Below are positions 13,751 through 25,668 of a DNA stretch of 64,000 nucleotides, one piece after another. The position numbers and the translations under genes are program-made. The notes below the pieces were generated by a model that worked only from the letters and a program-made list of their open reading frames with translations, made no database searches and was not told the DNA's origin. The DNA comes from Lantana camara (taxonomy: Eukaryota; Streptophyta; Magnoliopsida; Lamiales; Verbenaceae). Position 1 is the stretch's first letter. Each line of letters begins with the position of its first letter. The stretch is taken from assembly GCA_037501455.1 (NCBI GenBank), contig CM074858.1, forward strand, positions 81,628,501 to 81,692,500, given 5' to 3'.

Positions 13751-14516
13751 ATCGATCCTGGTGAGCTGCGGGAATGGGTACCCCCGGGACGGTTAGGACC
13801 GACGGGGCATTTATCCATTGCGTAGTTCCATTTGAGATATCATTGTGCGACCTTAGGGTGATGAGGGAGGCGTGGTATCTTGAGCCTTCGGCTAAGGCCG
13901 GGGAGGACTATTGTGGGTTCGCAACCCCTTGAGGGTGAGTCTATTTTTAGATGGTTTATTCTCGATGGTTTGGGGACGGTACATCTCCTCCATCATTGGT
14001 GTAGAGGATGGATTGATTTTGATTTATGTTATGAGGAGTTGAGGTTGGAAGCTCGTACTCGCCGAGCAGTTGATTATGTTATGTTATGGAATTATGAATC
14101 GGGATAGAGTCTTTCTAGAAAATGGTTTCTAAACTTTTATCTATATCTTATTCGGGTTCTTTCAAAACGTTTTGGTATGTAACACCTATCCCCGGTTCAT
14201 GAGTCCATCCTTTTTATTCTGTGCTATGCTCCTTATATATATATATATTGTGGGTGTGCGTTAGCCCCCTCACTCGGTCAAGTTGACTGACCCCTCATTT
14301 ACACTTTTAGTTGCAGGTTGTTGGCGTTTGCTAGGCGGAAGTGAGTCATTTGAGTTGCACTTCGTCGGTCTAGTCTTTCTGTTTGCATTTGTCGTTTCAC
14401 ACACTTTACTTATGCTTTGATTTGTAGACTTGAGATTATACTTTACTATTCGGTAGCCCTGCGTGGCACTCTCATTCGGCCCTTGTGGCGCTTGATGATT
14501 ATTACATTATGTTGAT

Positions 14517-14693
14517 ATTCGGGACTAGGGATTTATGCTAGTTGAACCCGTCACTTGTTATGTTGTTGATCTGTTATTCGGGACTAGGGATTTATGCTAG
14601 TTGAACCCGTCACTTGTTATGTTGTTGATCTGTTATTCGGGATTAGGTATCTATGCTAGTTGAACCCGTCACCTGGTTTGCATGTTTTGTTTT
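14517..14693 (+). repeat. 59-bp tandem repeat, three copies
   Basis: GGGACTAGGG and its variant start at 14521, 14580 and 14639, a 59-bp period. Each unit includes GCTAGTTGAACCCGTCAC. Single, diverged versions of this block occur in the short LTRs N (near 33280) and 57288-58205 (near 57560), so it appears to be an LTR module amplified in S1. Confidence 0.85.
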
Positions 14694-14891
14694 AAATGCT
14701 TCCGCAATCTACTGTTGTTGGTTTTAATTGCTTCCGCACTCTGAGTTTTGGTCAAGTTAGATCCGCCTAGCCTAGTGTGTGAGTTGTTCTCCCGTTCGCT
14801 ATGATTCGGATTCGGGCATAGACTTTCTATTTCATGACCGGGTCGGGGTCCTAGTGCGGGGGATGTGGCATCCTCCGTTTGGGGTGTTACA

Positions 14892-14936
14892 CTAGGGCCC
14901 AGTTTTGCAACCCGAAGCTCTGATACCACATTAGGA
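14892..14936 (-). other. Unit B leader remainder with tRNA-iMet primer-binding site
   Basis: The S1 target duplication CTAGG (14892-14896) is followed by the rest of the leader. On the minus strand the PBS TGGTATCAGAGCTTC is at 14914-14928, separated by a short spacer from the 5' LTR at 14937. It differs from unit A by one base (AGC for AGT). Confidence 0.85.
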
Positions 14937-17900
14937 TGTAGCACCCGAGCGCAAGGTACCACATCCCCCGCACGGAGACCCCACCCGAATATGAAATAGA
15001 TAATCCATACTCAAGCTAGATCACGGCGAACGGGGACATACACACACTCTATGCTAGGCGGGACTAACCCTTAAACCAAGAAATACAAGAATAGACAATA
15101 AAGCGGAAGCATAAATAACATATAAGCTGTACATTGAGCATCACGCTCCAAAAGAATATATCATAAGTCACATGCCTAAAAAGCCCAAAATATACAATTC
15201 CCCAAGTCATATATAAAATACCAAGACCATAGGTATGAGTATGCAAGTGTAAACAAAATATACTAGAGCTAGAAGCAAATGCAAGACTCTAGACTCGAAT
15301 TCCCGCCTAGCTCCCCTTACACCTGCACAACAAAAACTGAAAACAATCCGGGTTCAGTCCAAAGGGGACTGGTGGGTATAAAACAGGGCATAAATATAGA
15401 TAAAACGATAATTAAACAAGTACATGCAAGCCATAATCCCAAATGAGGTTTTCAAAACATTTCTCAAGTGAGTGAAATAAGGAAATCATCAATCGGGATT
15501 ATAACACTCAAATTCATTAGGTCTTTAGTGGCCCGGCGAGTGGGCGTGCATTATCTCTAACCAACACCTTGTGTATTTCAGTAAAACATTCATTCAATCA
15601 TTCTTTTCATGTATACTATTCTTTTGTGCACATACATAGCATATACTCCTTCTTCCTCCGGGTTGGTGGGCGGGTTTGCAAGACCCGGCCACCCATGCAT
15701 TGACCAAAAGGGGTTACATGACTCCCCGGATGGCACTCAACGTCCATTCCTTGCTAACTCCTAACGAGGTCCGGTTACGTCGTTAGATTGGTGGGACTAG
15801 TGAAAGGGATCACCGTCGGCCCATGCCTCCCCGTATAGCCTCTAGCACTAAGTCCCTAGGCCCCATTCTGTGCATTCGATCATTTCTCGCCAAAATATTT
15901 AGGTAGGGTTCATAAAAGAAGGGCTTTACGTTCAAAATCATAGACTCGATAAAAAGGACTCTATATATATATAATTTTAGGCCGAAATCTTTACACATAA
16001 GAGGTATATAAGGTCATTTAACTAAGTAGAAGAGAAACCCACCTTCAAAGATAAAATAAAAGGAGTAGAAGCTTCAAGGATCGCCTTCACCTTCAACCGG
16101 ACCCGGATCTGTGCGAACAAAGTGCTGTGAGACTCAAAATGACCAAATAAGATGCTCGGCAATAAAATGATCATGATATGAATGCAAAAGATGATATTAT
16201 GTAATGGACATGTTCATGTGCATTATTAATATCTTAAAGACATATAAACATTCATTCCATTCTTTTCATGAAGCGTTCAAATTTGTTAAAGTTCAACATC
16301 TCCATAAATCATACTAATTTAGTCCAAGAAATTCAAATAACGATCATAACACGTAGTATAACATGTATACGTATCATACAAGTCATTAAATAAGGAATAA
16401 ATAAGAATTAGGGTTCAAACTTAAGAGCAAAGTCCATGCATGCGCACATTAGGAGCAAAGGAGACACATTGAAGCATAACTCGAAAATATTCCACAAAAA
16501 ATCATAAAATTTCATAACACTCAAGATAATACATGTTAGCATAGCATAGAAGTCATAAAAGAGGTGGAGGAATATAAAACAAGCGAAGAAAAACAAGAAA
16601 AAACGAAACCGGAGCAATAAAAAAAAACTGGACAGAATCCACCCCCATGGATTTTTCCAAAGGGAAAAAACCACCCCCATGGATTTGGTCCAGACCTACT
16701 GACTCAAATCCACCCCCGCGGATTTTTCCAAAGGAAAAATCCACCCCCGTGGATTTGAGTCTCTAGCCAAAAAAAAGAAAGAAACGCAGCAGAAAAATAG
16801 AGCAACACCATTCAATCTCCAACCAACATACTCAGGTAAGTTAAGATCACCAATATGCAAGAAAACCACTCCACAACAACACACAAACATGCTCCCAAAG
16901 TGTTGAAACATGATATGGAGGTAAGGATGATCATTTCATGTAAAAACTTCAAATATACATTAATGGTAACTCATGAATGCTTCAACTACCATCTAATACT
17001 TCACCATAAATGCAAAGAAGGTGTCATGGCAACCATATTCAAGCTTGGAATCAACCAAAACAACCAAGGAATGAAAGAGATCAACAAATTGGCATATAAC
17101 CTACCTATTCATCCATACGTCCAAAACCCCATCAATACATGATCAAAATTGGGGATGCAAAGCTTAAAATGACCCATATTGAATGTATAACATGATCCTA
17201 AACTCACCTTGTGGATTAAATGGAGGGAAAATGGAGATTTGAGCTTGAATCTCCAAGGAGGGCAAGGGTTACGGGATTTTCTGGAGAGCAGGGCAAGTTT
17301 GGTTGATTTTGGCTTATTTTCTGAGGTTGGTTCGGTATGGGGGTGTATGGGGAGATAGTGGGGTTAACTAGGGTCACATAGGTTCAAACCATGGTTAATT
17401 TTGTCAAGGTATGAGGGAGTTAAGGCATTTTTGGAAATGTGTGGTAGATTTGGCTCCCGTTGCGAGTTTCGGTTGAATTTCGGGGGTTCAAATGATATTA
17501 GAAAAATATAAGGCTAAGTTCATTGAACTCAAATTTTCGATACGAGTTCAACGAAGTTGACGAAACTCAAATCCGAGTTTCCTAGCTCAAGATATCACGT
17601 ACGGAACCAAAGGTGCGCTAATTTCCCGTTAGCCCCGTTTTGATTCCAAATGCACAAAATAAATTCAAAACACAATCAAACAAATCCGAAAACATAAAAC
17701 GAGCATATATTCATATTCAAGACACACATAAATCCAACATATTAAAATTCCACAAAGTTTCGAATTCATTAAATACGGAAACGACACGTAAACATTTAAC
17801 GCATGCGCAAATATTCAAGAAATTCATATAATTTCAATTCAAATAGTTCAAATATTTAAAGAATTTCAAATAAGAATAAATATAAATCATATAATCAAGT

Positions 17901-17974
17901 ATTAAAATAATTTAAATGCGCACTTAAAGAGCACACAAGTCATACCTAAAAATCTGAAATAGCGGGGAGTCACA
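14937..17974 (-). repeat. 5' LTR of unit B
   Basis: This 3038-bp copy of the 2939-5948 LTR is on the minus strand. Its plus-strand left end is TGTAGCACCC and its right end GGAGTCACA, one change from the other copy. The donor-like GTGAGT is at 17207-17202. The CCACCCCC quasi-palindrome block (about 16636-16760) has an extra repeat compared with the other LTR. Open frames of 60-95 codons appear in both copies and have no recognisable domain. Confidence 0.92.
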
Positions 17975-18289
17975 CGTATACCTACATACAATCATATCCT
18001 ACAACTTAACCGAATTCAGAATAAGTGTGCAAGGACCCGAACGATTACAAAAGACTTAACTCAAAACAGACTCCAAAGACTGACAACGCCGCCTAGCTCG
18101 AACTCCAAAGCAAATCCTATAAACTAAAAAAACATGGGCAGGGGAGGGGTCAGTCCAAAGGCTGAGTGAGGGGCTACCCACACACACCTATATATACGTA
18201 AGAGCACAACACATTCAAAAATAGGTGTTCATGAATTTGGGATTAGTTTTTGCACACCGAAACATTTGCCCGTGATAATATACATATAT

Positions 18290-19125
18290 ATGTAAGTTGA
18301 ATTAACAAAATAGAACAAACAGGACTTAACTTACGTATCTCAAAGTGTACATTCATAACTAGTTAAACTTAGCATACATTTCAAGCATGCTTTATTAGGT
18401 TAAAAATAATCCAGATTTTATGTTAATTTATGTTAGAATGTGAGATTAGGGTGGTATCAACATCACTGGTTTGTACCAGTCAGCATCAATGATAAAGAAT
18501 TTAAGCTCAAGAAGTTCTAGAGAGGTTCGGCCTCCAAGGTTGTGTAAAATACGAACCAAGAATATTAATCCTCTACCTAAGGTTTTTTAAGTTTAGGATT
18601 TTGAAGAGAGATATCTATTAAAGAGAGACACGAAGGTTTGATATACAATACATCTCAACACTGGAATGCCCGGTACCGGTACCAAAGGTCAAGCCACACA
18701 TGAGCGCCTAGTACTGCTAATATCGCGGTTAAGTTCCAAAACTCAGCTTACTCACTCCTATCCTACATTACAAGCCTAACACTATGAGAATACACCATCT
18801 CTATGTGCTTCCAACAACTACTGCAATGTAGGAGGAAGAAGCTTTATTGCATGAGTTGGCCTTCAAATGATCAGCCCAAGCCTCTATAAATAAGCCCCAA
18901 AGTGACTGTTGGAAGCTGTGAATTTGAACTCAAAAGCAGTTTCCTCAACAGCTTTGTTCCAGCTGTCACCCACTCTCTTCTCCAATATATCTACAATGAA
19001 GACATTATCAGAAATGGCTCAACGGTAATATGAGAGTATATAAAATTAGTCAAAGCTTTCTATTGAAATATGTACAAAATAATATTTGTTTTGTCATCCT
19101 TCAAAACATATAAGCCCCTGTTTGT
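18290..19125 (+). other. Unidentified insert in LTR E with gene-like start
   Basis: S1, of the same family as E, has only about 95 bp between the blocks that flank this segment, so about 800 bp is extra here. I find no clear terminal inverted repeats, target duplication or protein similarity. It holds a convincing core promoter and start context (see 18860-19028). Its ends are approximate. It could be a captured gene fragment or an unrelated short transposon. Confidence 0.45.
18860..19028 (+). promoter_or_regulatory. Putative core promoter, leader and 10-codon frame
   Basis: A TATA box, TATAAATA, is at 18885-18892. About 100 bp of pyrimidine-rich leader follows, then ATG at 18996 in a plant-like context (CTACAATGAA). 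The frame reads MKTLSEMAQR and stops at 19028. The stop overlaps GGTAATATG, which could instead be a splice donor. This is prediction only; nothing in the short peptide names a gene. Confidence 0.4.
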
Positions 19126-19506
19126 TCCAGTGAGGTTCCAGGGCTAACAATTTATGAATCTAATCCCGTTTCACGAACTTATAACAAAACGTAACAAGAC
19201 TCAGTGGATACGAGTTCAAACCAACCTTACTCCCAAGACAAGTCGTGCCAAAACAAATTCAAGACATAAATAAATACAAACAAGCCTACCTTTCCTTCGG
19301 GTGATGGAAGGGTGTGCACACCCTAACCATCCCAGCAAGTACAAGTGGGTCATGACTTTCATGAGACTCACGCCCGCGGACTCTTTTTCCCTACCAAACC
19401 TTGTAGTGGGTTTCGGTTCGTCCTTCAAGTGGAGACTATGCGTAGGAGGTGTGCCCGGCGACCCCTTGGCCATCCTGGGTGCTCCTTGCCCACAATCTCG
19501 GGGGCC

Positions 19507-19632
19507 CATCAAGTCAAGTTCAAGTCATATTCAACTCCTAAACCAGCTCATCAAGTCAAGTTCAAGTCATATTCAAGCCCTAAACCCGCTCATCAAGTCA
19601 AGTTCAAGTTATATTCAAGTCCTAAACCTGCT
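19507..19632 (+). repeat. 42-bp tandem repeat, three copies
   Basis: CATCAAGTCAAGTTCAAGT recurs at 19507, 19549 and 19591 with a 42-bp period and few differences. It lies in reversed LTR E just left of solo LTR S2. The open frames over it in two phases are repeat artefacts. Confidence 0.9.
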
Positions 19633-21453
19633 ACAAGCATGCATACCTTAACATATCGTGCGTATCTGTAACATCCCGCTCGTCCGCCCCTACAGGTACG
19701 TTGTAACAAGAGTGTTATTTGCATTTTAAATTAATTAATTAAGCAATGGTGTGTTATTTTAATTATTACGTAATTATATGAAACTACTTGAATTATTTGA
19801 TTTAAATGCCAAAATGTGCCTAGCTGTTTAAATTACTTGAAATCTTATAATATGTGAATTTATAACATATGAATTTATTTCCCGAGCAAGCTAATTTCGT
19901 GAATTATGTGATAAACGTGATTTAAGGATGTAATTGTATAATTTTATAATATGTGTACTTAATTGAAATTTGGTTCTTGGACTTAATTGCAACTTTTTGA
20001 AAGTTTTGGACTCATTTGAAAAATGAGCCATTTTAGTACACTTGTGTACATTTTAATTCGTATCTTGAGCTACGGCACTCGGACTCGAGTCCCGTCTTTT
20101 GCTTTCAACTCCTTTCAACGATCCGGACGCAATGCAACTAGTTTCGTAATTTTTCGATGCCGTTTAGACCTCCGACGATGCTAATTTCAGCCCCTCGTGC
20201 CCTATTACACACCTATGACCTATATTTTGAGCTATGGGACCCATCCTTCACCAATTCTTTGAATTATAAGCCATTTTCAGCCATATATCCTCTCATTTTC
20301 TTCCTCCCTCACACGAGATCAGCAGCCACAAGAGCAAGGAAGAGGGATTTTCACTATTCATCATCTTCAAGCTCAAGATTTGCTCAATATCTTCTAGCTT
20401 TCTTTGATCTTCAACAATCTGAGGTAAGATCCGTAATCCTTATGATTTGTGCTTAAATATATGCTCCATTTTGTGTCTTATACTTGAGGTTTTATGCATG
20501 ATTGAAGAGAGGCATGAATAGTTAGTTTTTCTCCAAAATTTTGAATACATGCTCATATGTGTTTATTATGAGTTCTAAGCTAGAGAATGAGTTCATTTAT
20601 GGCCCTTTATCTCTTTTCTTTGCATTAAATACATGGTGGCTATGTGTATTAACTTCTACCATTAATGAACTTGAGCTTATGAAAGAAAAATGGAGGATTT
20701 TGGACTCAAAACCGAACTGCTGTCACCACTCAAAGTTGTTGTCAATATGCTACTGTTTTAATGAAGTTTTGCATGAATTTTGAGCATGAAATGGATGGTA
20801 AATGATCAGATTTCGTGGTGCCCTGTTACATGATGTTGTTGCCCAGCTTTAACCTTCATTTTAGATGCATTATGGTTGCGTTTGAGCACAAAACGAACTG
20901 CTGCACGCTGCTACTTGTTGTTACGTATTTGCTGTCAGTTTTGTGAAGTTTTGAGCTTGATTCTTGCATGATTTGAGGCCTAACTTACATGTAAAGCTCC
21001 AGCCCTGTTTTATGATCATGTTGCATTCTTTTAACCTTCATTTAGATGCAAATTGGTTGAGTTTTAGGCTAGAAAAATGGACTACATGCCTGCTGTCAAC
21101 ATGCTGTCAGTTTTGTGCTTTTGAGCATGAAATTTTCATGGTTTTGGCTTGAATTTCATTGCTTAATTGCTGCCCTGCTATGCTGTGCTACTTCCTTGCA
21201 TTTAACCATCATCTAGAGGCATATTGGATGAGATTTAGGCTTGAAAATTTGCTGCAAACCTGCTGTACGTGTTGCTGTCAATTTTGGAAAATTTTAGCTT
21301 GAATTTGTGCATGTGTTGACCTGGATTGTTTGTGCATTTGTTGCTCTCGTTTTGCTGCATTACTACCTTGCATTTTCCATCCTTAATCAACCATTTTTGT
21401 TGGGGAAGAAGCTACTGCTGCTTCTGCTGCGAATTCCTTCAAAAGAAAATGAC

Positions 21454-21544
21454 TTGACACGGCCGTGTCAAGATTTGAACTAAAATGGACATGGCCGTGT
21501 TGGGTTCTCGGATTTGGAAAAATAAATCGGACACGGCCGTGTCC
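21454..21544. repeat. Array of GACACGGCCGTGTC palindromes in S2
   Basis: An 18-bp perfect palindrome, TTGACACGGCCGTGTCAA, is at 21454-21471. A degenerate copy (GGACATGGCCGTGTT) starts near 21488, and a 16-bp perfect palindrome is at 21529-21544. It lies between the leader donor and the exon-2-like cassette, the same relative place as palindrome or repeat blocks in S3, L1 and the B LTR. Confidence 0.9.
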
Positions 21545-21729
21545 ATTTTGAATTGAAAACCAAAACAGCCGTCCTATACATCTGAAATTGATATTTATTT
21601 GGCGATTTCCGCAGCTTTATGCATGCATACATAAATGTTTTAAAATGTGATTTTTGGGCTGTGCATGTTCACGTGTAGAGCTTGCATGCGTTTAATTCCC
21701 ATGCATATCATTGATATTGTGTGCATGTG

Positions 21730-21731
21730 TA

Positions 21732-21769
<38 letters not shown>
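21730..21769. repeat. TA microsatellite
   Basis: This is a run of about twenty TA dinucleotides inside S2, flanked by further GCATG/TGCATG-rich sequence to about 21930. Confidence 0.85.
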
Positions 21770-21770
<1 letters not shown>

Positions 21771-24700
21771 CATTATAATGCATGTGTTTGTATATATGAA
21801 TAATAAAATGCATGATATTTGTATATATACAATTAATGCATGGAAGTATATGGAATAGATGCATGTGCATGGTACGTGAGTGTGTTTGCATGCATGTGTG
21901 GTGTGTGTTGTTACGTGCATGTGCATGTATATATATAATATATGCTAAATTTGTTTATTAATTTATGAACCTTAGTTTAATTTATGTATTTATTTTAAAT
22001 GAGTGATATGTGCTATAAACCTTATTTAATTTTATGAATCGATTTGTTTATAATATTAACTTGTTATATGATATGTTAAAATTCGTGGTTGGATTTTATG
22101 AATTTAATTTAATATGAGTTGCATGTGATACCTTGTATAATTTGAAATTTAGATTTAATTTAGATGCTCGATTAATTATGCTCTCACGTTCCTTTAAATG
22201 ACTTAAGTATTTTTCTATGTGCTTGAATGAATTAGAACTTTGTCTATTTGTTTAATAAGACAATCTCTTGTCTCTTTTATGACTTGTATGCTAAGTGAAC
22301 ATGTTAAATGTCTTATATTGACTTCATGAATTTATTTTATACGAGATATGATCTTAAGTGGTACATTTAACGTTTTCTTGCATTTCTTGCTCTCTTTATA
22401 ACTTGAACTTATGAATGCTTGAGATAAGCCATAATATGGTATTTTATGAGTTTATTTGATAAGTAGTGAATTTAATTTTTGAATTATTTGTGTGGTATTT
22501 CTTTATTTGCCTTGATATGCCTAAGTATGAGCTTATTTGAAATACATTGCATCATATGCACCCATATGCATCGCCGAGCGTCTAATTGGTTCATATTGAG
22601 TCTAAGGTTGTTTTTGTTATTTGTTTTGTCCAGTGGTTCGTCTCGGGGGTGACGACGTGGTTCCGTGAGCATCCTTTTGCTCTTCTTTTGTCCCTACTTC
22701 ATCTTGAAGGTGAGGTTTTGTTCTTTTAGTTAATATGACCTACAACCCTAATTTGTATTTTGAACCCGCATGCGATGTATATATATATATATATATGTAT
22801 TTAGATACGTGTTTAATACGTATTTTGTGGGATATGTCCCGTTTTGTCATGAGACTTTGAAAACGCTTTTATACGTATATACACTCTATTTTCGTTGCTC
22901 TCTTGAAAAGCTTTGGTAAGTGTGTGTATGTGTGTGAGCGAGATAATCTTCGTGATCAGTATAAGTGTAAGTTTGGGCCCCGGAGTAGTGGTATGTGATC
23001 TCGGGTCGGCCGTGGGGTCACCAGGCTCTCTCATCAACACAACTCCACAAAAGGGAGACTTAGCCCATCCTCGGGAGGTCGAGGGGAAGGCGGGTCTTCT
23101 TGAGCCGACGGCGTGCTACGTGACCCGTCGAAGGAGCGGGCGGATCCCCGTCTCATTCAGTTTATAAGTGGGGTTTGAGGGGTAGCGCCTCTCTCCCTAA
23201 ACGATGTAAAGGTGGGATTGATTTATGTACTTTGTTTTGCTTAGGTTATGGAGTAAGTGGGTTAGAACTCGTTCTCGCCGAGTTATTATGCTTTGTTTAT
23301 GGTTATGAAACGGGAGTGGATTTCTAAAATTTAAAATTTGGTCGATTTTGGCCTTCCGCCTTAAACCCCTTTTTCCTTATACGTAGTATCACGGGTCAAA
23401 ATGTTTTAGATTGCCAAAAATCACACCCGGTTCATGAACCCCCTTCAGGTTTGATTATGCTTTGTTCTTATATATGTAAGGGTACGTGTGTTGGCCCCCT
23501 CACCAGTCTTTAGGACTGACCCTCGTGGTTGTTTTCCCCTTTTTGAGTTGCAGGTGCTTGGAGATTTGAGCTAGGTGGTTGTCTTGTGTCGTGGTTGGGG
23601 ATAGCTCGAGTCCCATGCATTGTATTTTGTTTCCTTTCTCATTTTGCTAGTTTTTGAAATATGTATAAACTTATGCCTTAGAATTTTGGATTTTGGTTAA
23701 TTGTATGACTTAATTTGGCCCGGGTTGGGCATGACATGTACAATTGTTTTATTTACCCCTAGTTGGAAAGCATGTATATTTGGTAATTTGAAATCCCGGT
23801 GCTTCCGCATTCGTTATTTATTTATTTTATTGCGCACTCTGAGTAGGGTCTAGACCGCCTAGCTAAGGTTGTGTTTTTGTTTGTCACCCGTTCGCCATGG
23901 CTTGATGCGTGAGCGGAGTCCCCATTTCGTCTCACGTGTCGGACTATGGTGCGGGGGATGTGGTGCCCTTCGCTCCGGGGTGTTACAGTATCACATGCAT
24001 ACATATCATACACTCACACACATACGTACTTACCACATGCATACGTATAATACATACTCATATACGTACTTACCTCTTGCATACGAGTCATATCTAAAAG
24101 CAAGCATACATAGGCTCGTACATAGCGTTCATACTTTCAAACGTATAACAAACCATCAAAATACTTACCTCGCATATATTTACATATACATAAGGCTTAT
24201 AAGTCATTGGCATTCGAAAACGAGCACATTGCATTAGGGTTTAACTATATCCTAACCTCACCTGGTACCAAACGATGCTGAAGACCCACTTGTCACAACC
24301 CCGGGTGCACCTGTACCAACTGAACACAAAACGAAGGACTCAGACTCAAGAATAAACCCCAAGGATGCACAACAATGCTCATGGATGCACAAAATGAAAT
24401 ACATACGGTGCACATTCGCACACAAGCAATTTATATTCATATACCAAGTTTCACCAAATAGAACATATACTTATCTATTTTTCCCATGAAAACAAGTTAC
24501 AATTTACAACTATTCTTTAAAACATGCAATTTGGTCAAAGAAGCATATAACGAATCCTAACCATGTCATTCCCATGCATAATTAAAGCTTACATAAAGTT
24601 TACGCGTTGTACATATTTCTTTGTGAATTCAAATCATACCACAACTTTAAATTAAGAAACAATATTTCATCAAAGTCATAGAATCATAACCAATTCATAG

Positions 24701-25668
24701 TCATACAAACAAATTTTTTCTTACATACAAAAGTTTCTAATTTAATCTTACAAAGTTTCATACAATTCATAGATTGCATAATAGATTCGTATTCAATTTA
24801 AATAATTAAACTTTAATTACAAAAGTTTCAAGTTTAATCATTTAAGGCATAATAACTCATTTTTACGTAGTTAAGGTTAGCATATTTATTTACCAAATGA
24901 TAAGGTTTAATTAATTCAAATCATACAAATTTACATTATCCCAAAATTACACAAACACCCCTTCTAAGTTAAACAAATAGCGCAAATTCAACATATTGGG
25001 ATTCAAATTACAAATTGAAACATCAATACATGTCATAATTCATTCAATACATAATTTCATATACGTTGGAGTACATCTCAATTGACAAATCAAGCAATTA
25101 ACAATTAAATTACATTTAAAATAATTAAATGAATTAATCTCTAATATACAAAATAATACATAACAAATAAACCGAGTGTTTGATTCACGAACGGGAAGTG
25201 GTGTTGGACTCACCATGATGAGGCGGACAAATTTTTCGAAGACCGTCGGAGCGCCGTCTCTGGAGTAGCCGGAACAGTCGCCCGCCGCCGTTCGACTGTC
25301 ACCGGAAAGTGCCGGAAAAATCCTGAAAATTCACCCATGCAAGTACTCCTCGTGCTCGCTCTAAATCCTCAATCAATTTCTGAAAATTCGAAGCAATCGT
25401 CCCCAATTTCAGAACTAACAATATGAAAACCCCAAAATCATCAAAATCAAATTACTTCAAAATCGGTGAACAAAAATCAAATCCGTAAATAAGTTGCTCT
25501 TGCCTATGTGATAATGGATTATCGTTGATATTTTGTTGTGGGAATGTGTTATTCTCATGATTATGTGTGACTACGTGGAAATGTGAATACATGGTTACCA
25601 ATTATGTGGATCATCCTTACTATCATGCATTATAAACATATCTGAACGGTTGAAACTTCAGTATCATC

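Larger units (their letters stand above)
10641..14891 (+). mobile_element. Solo LTR S1 (4251 bp) with TSD CTAGG
   Basis: It starts TGTGACGCCC and ends GGGTGTTACA, with the 5-bp repeat CTAGG at 10636-10640 and 14892-14896. Unit A at 2894-2898 shows the uninterrupted site with one CTAGG. No internal region is present, so this is the product of recombination between two LTRs. Plus-strand splice-like marks are a donor GTGAGT at 12171, an acceptor CACAG ending 13322, a donor GTGAGG at 13396, a GTCAAGTTGAC stem at 14277-14287, and a TTGCAG ending 14316. The region 11230-12170 is GC-rich. It belongs to the same family as remnant E. Frames inside it look incidental. Confidence 0.92.
1..17974 (-). mobile_element. 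Tandem Tekay-type Ty3/gypsy array sharing one LTR (units A and B)
   Basis: Read on the minus strand, the order is LTR (14937-17974), leader with PBS, gag, pol, PPT, LTR (2939-5948), leader with PBS, gag, and pol running off the window at base 1. The middle LTR abuts a PPT on one side (5949-5965) and a PBS on the other (2916-2930), so it serves two internal regions. This is the expected product of unequal homologous recombination between element copies. Unit B is interrupted by solo LTR S1. The right-hand flank is CGTAT at 17975-17979, inside reversed LTR E; the left flank lies outside the window, so the target duplication cannot be checked. Confidence 0.88.
19667..23987 (+). mobile_element. 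Solo LTR S2 (4321 bp) with TSD GTATC
   Basis: It starts TGTAACATCCC and ends GGGGTGTTACA, with GTATC at 19662-19666 and 23988-23992. It has no internal region. Plus-strand marks are a CATATATC near 20282, a pyrimidine-rich leader, a donor GAG|GTAAGA at 20424, a palindrome block at 21454-21544, an acceptor TCCAG ending 22633, a donor AAG|GTGAGG at 22710, a stem CAGTC/GACTG at 23504-23518, and a TTGCAG ending 23553. Between 20700 and 21420, short GCTGTCA/TTTAACC motifs recur loosely. No frame has a recognisable product. Confidence 0.92.
17975..25490 (-). mobile_element. Reversed LTR remnant E, interrupted
   Basis: Pieces 17975-19666 and 23993-25490 align in reverse with solo LTR S1: a polypyrimidine/AG block near 18130, a sequence complementary to the CTCGCCGAG region near 19160-19250, the exon-2-like cassette at 24262-24310 bounded by TACAG and GTGAGG (minus strand), and the donor GTGAGT at 25213-25208. 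The LTR tail left of 17975 was separated by the A/B array. About 1.1 kb of U3 next to 25490 is missing, and the terminal 85 bp reappears at 56156-56240. E also contains an ~0.8 kb foreign-looking insert and solo LTR S2. Confidence 0.75.

Noticed and set aside
13450..13818. 122-codon frame rich in Asp, His and Thr
   Set aside because: It is the antisense reading of the 25-bp tandem repeat.
1..17974. Integrated plant pararetrovirus or endogenous retrovirus
   Set aside because: The order protease-RT-RNase H-integrase-chromodomain, with LTRs, PBS and PPT and no movement protein or envelope, fits a Tekay-type Ty3/gypsy element.
19085..19160. Helitron 3' end (AGCCCCTG...CAGGGCT hairpin followed by AA)
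   Set aside because: The hairpin is not placed 10-12 bases before a CTRR end, and no matching TC start was found.
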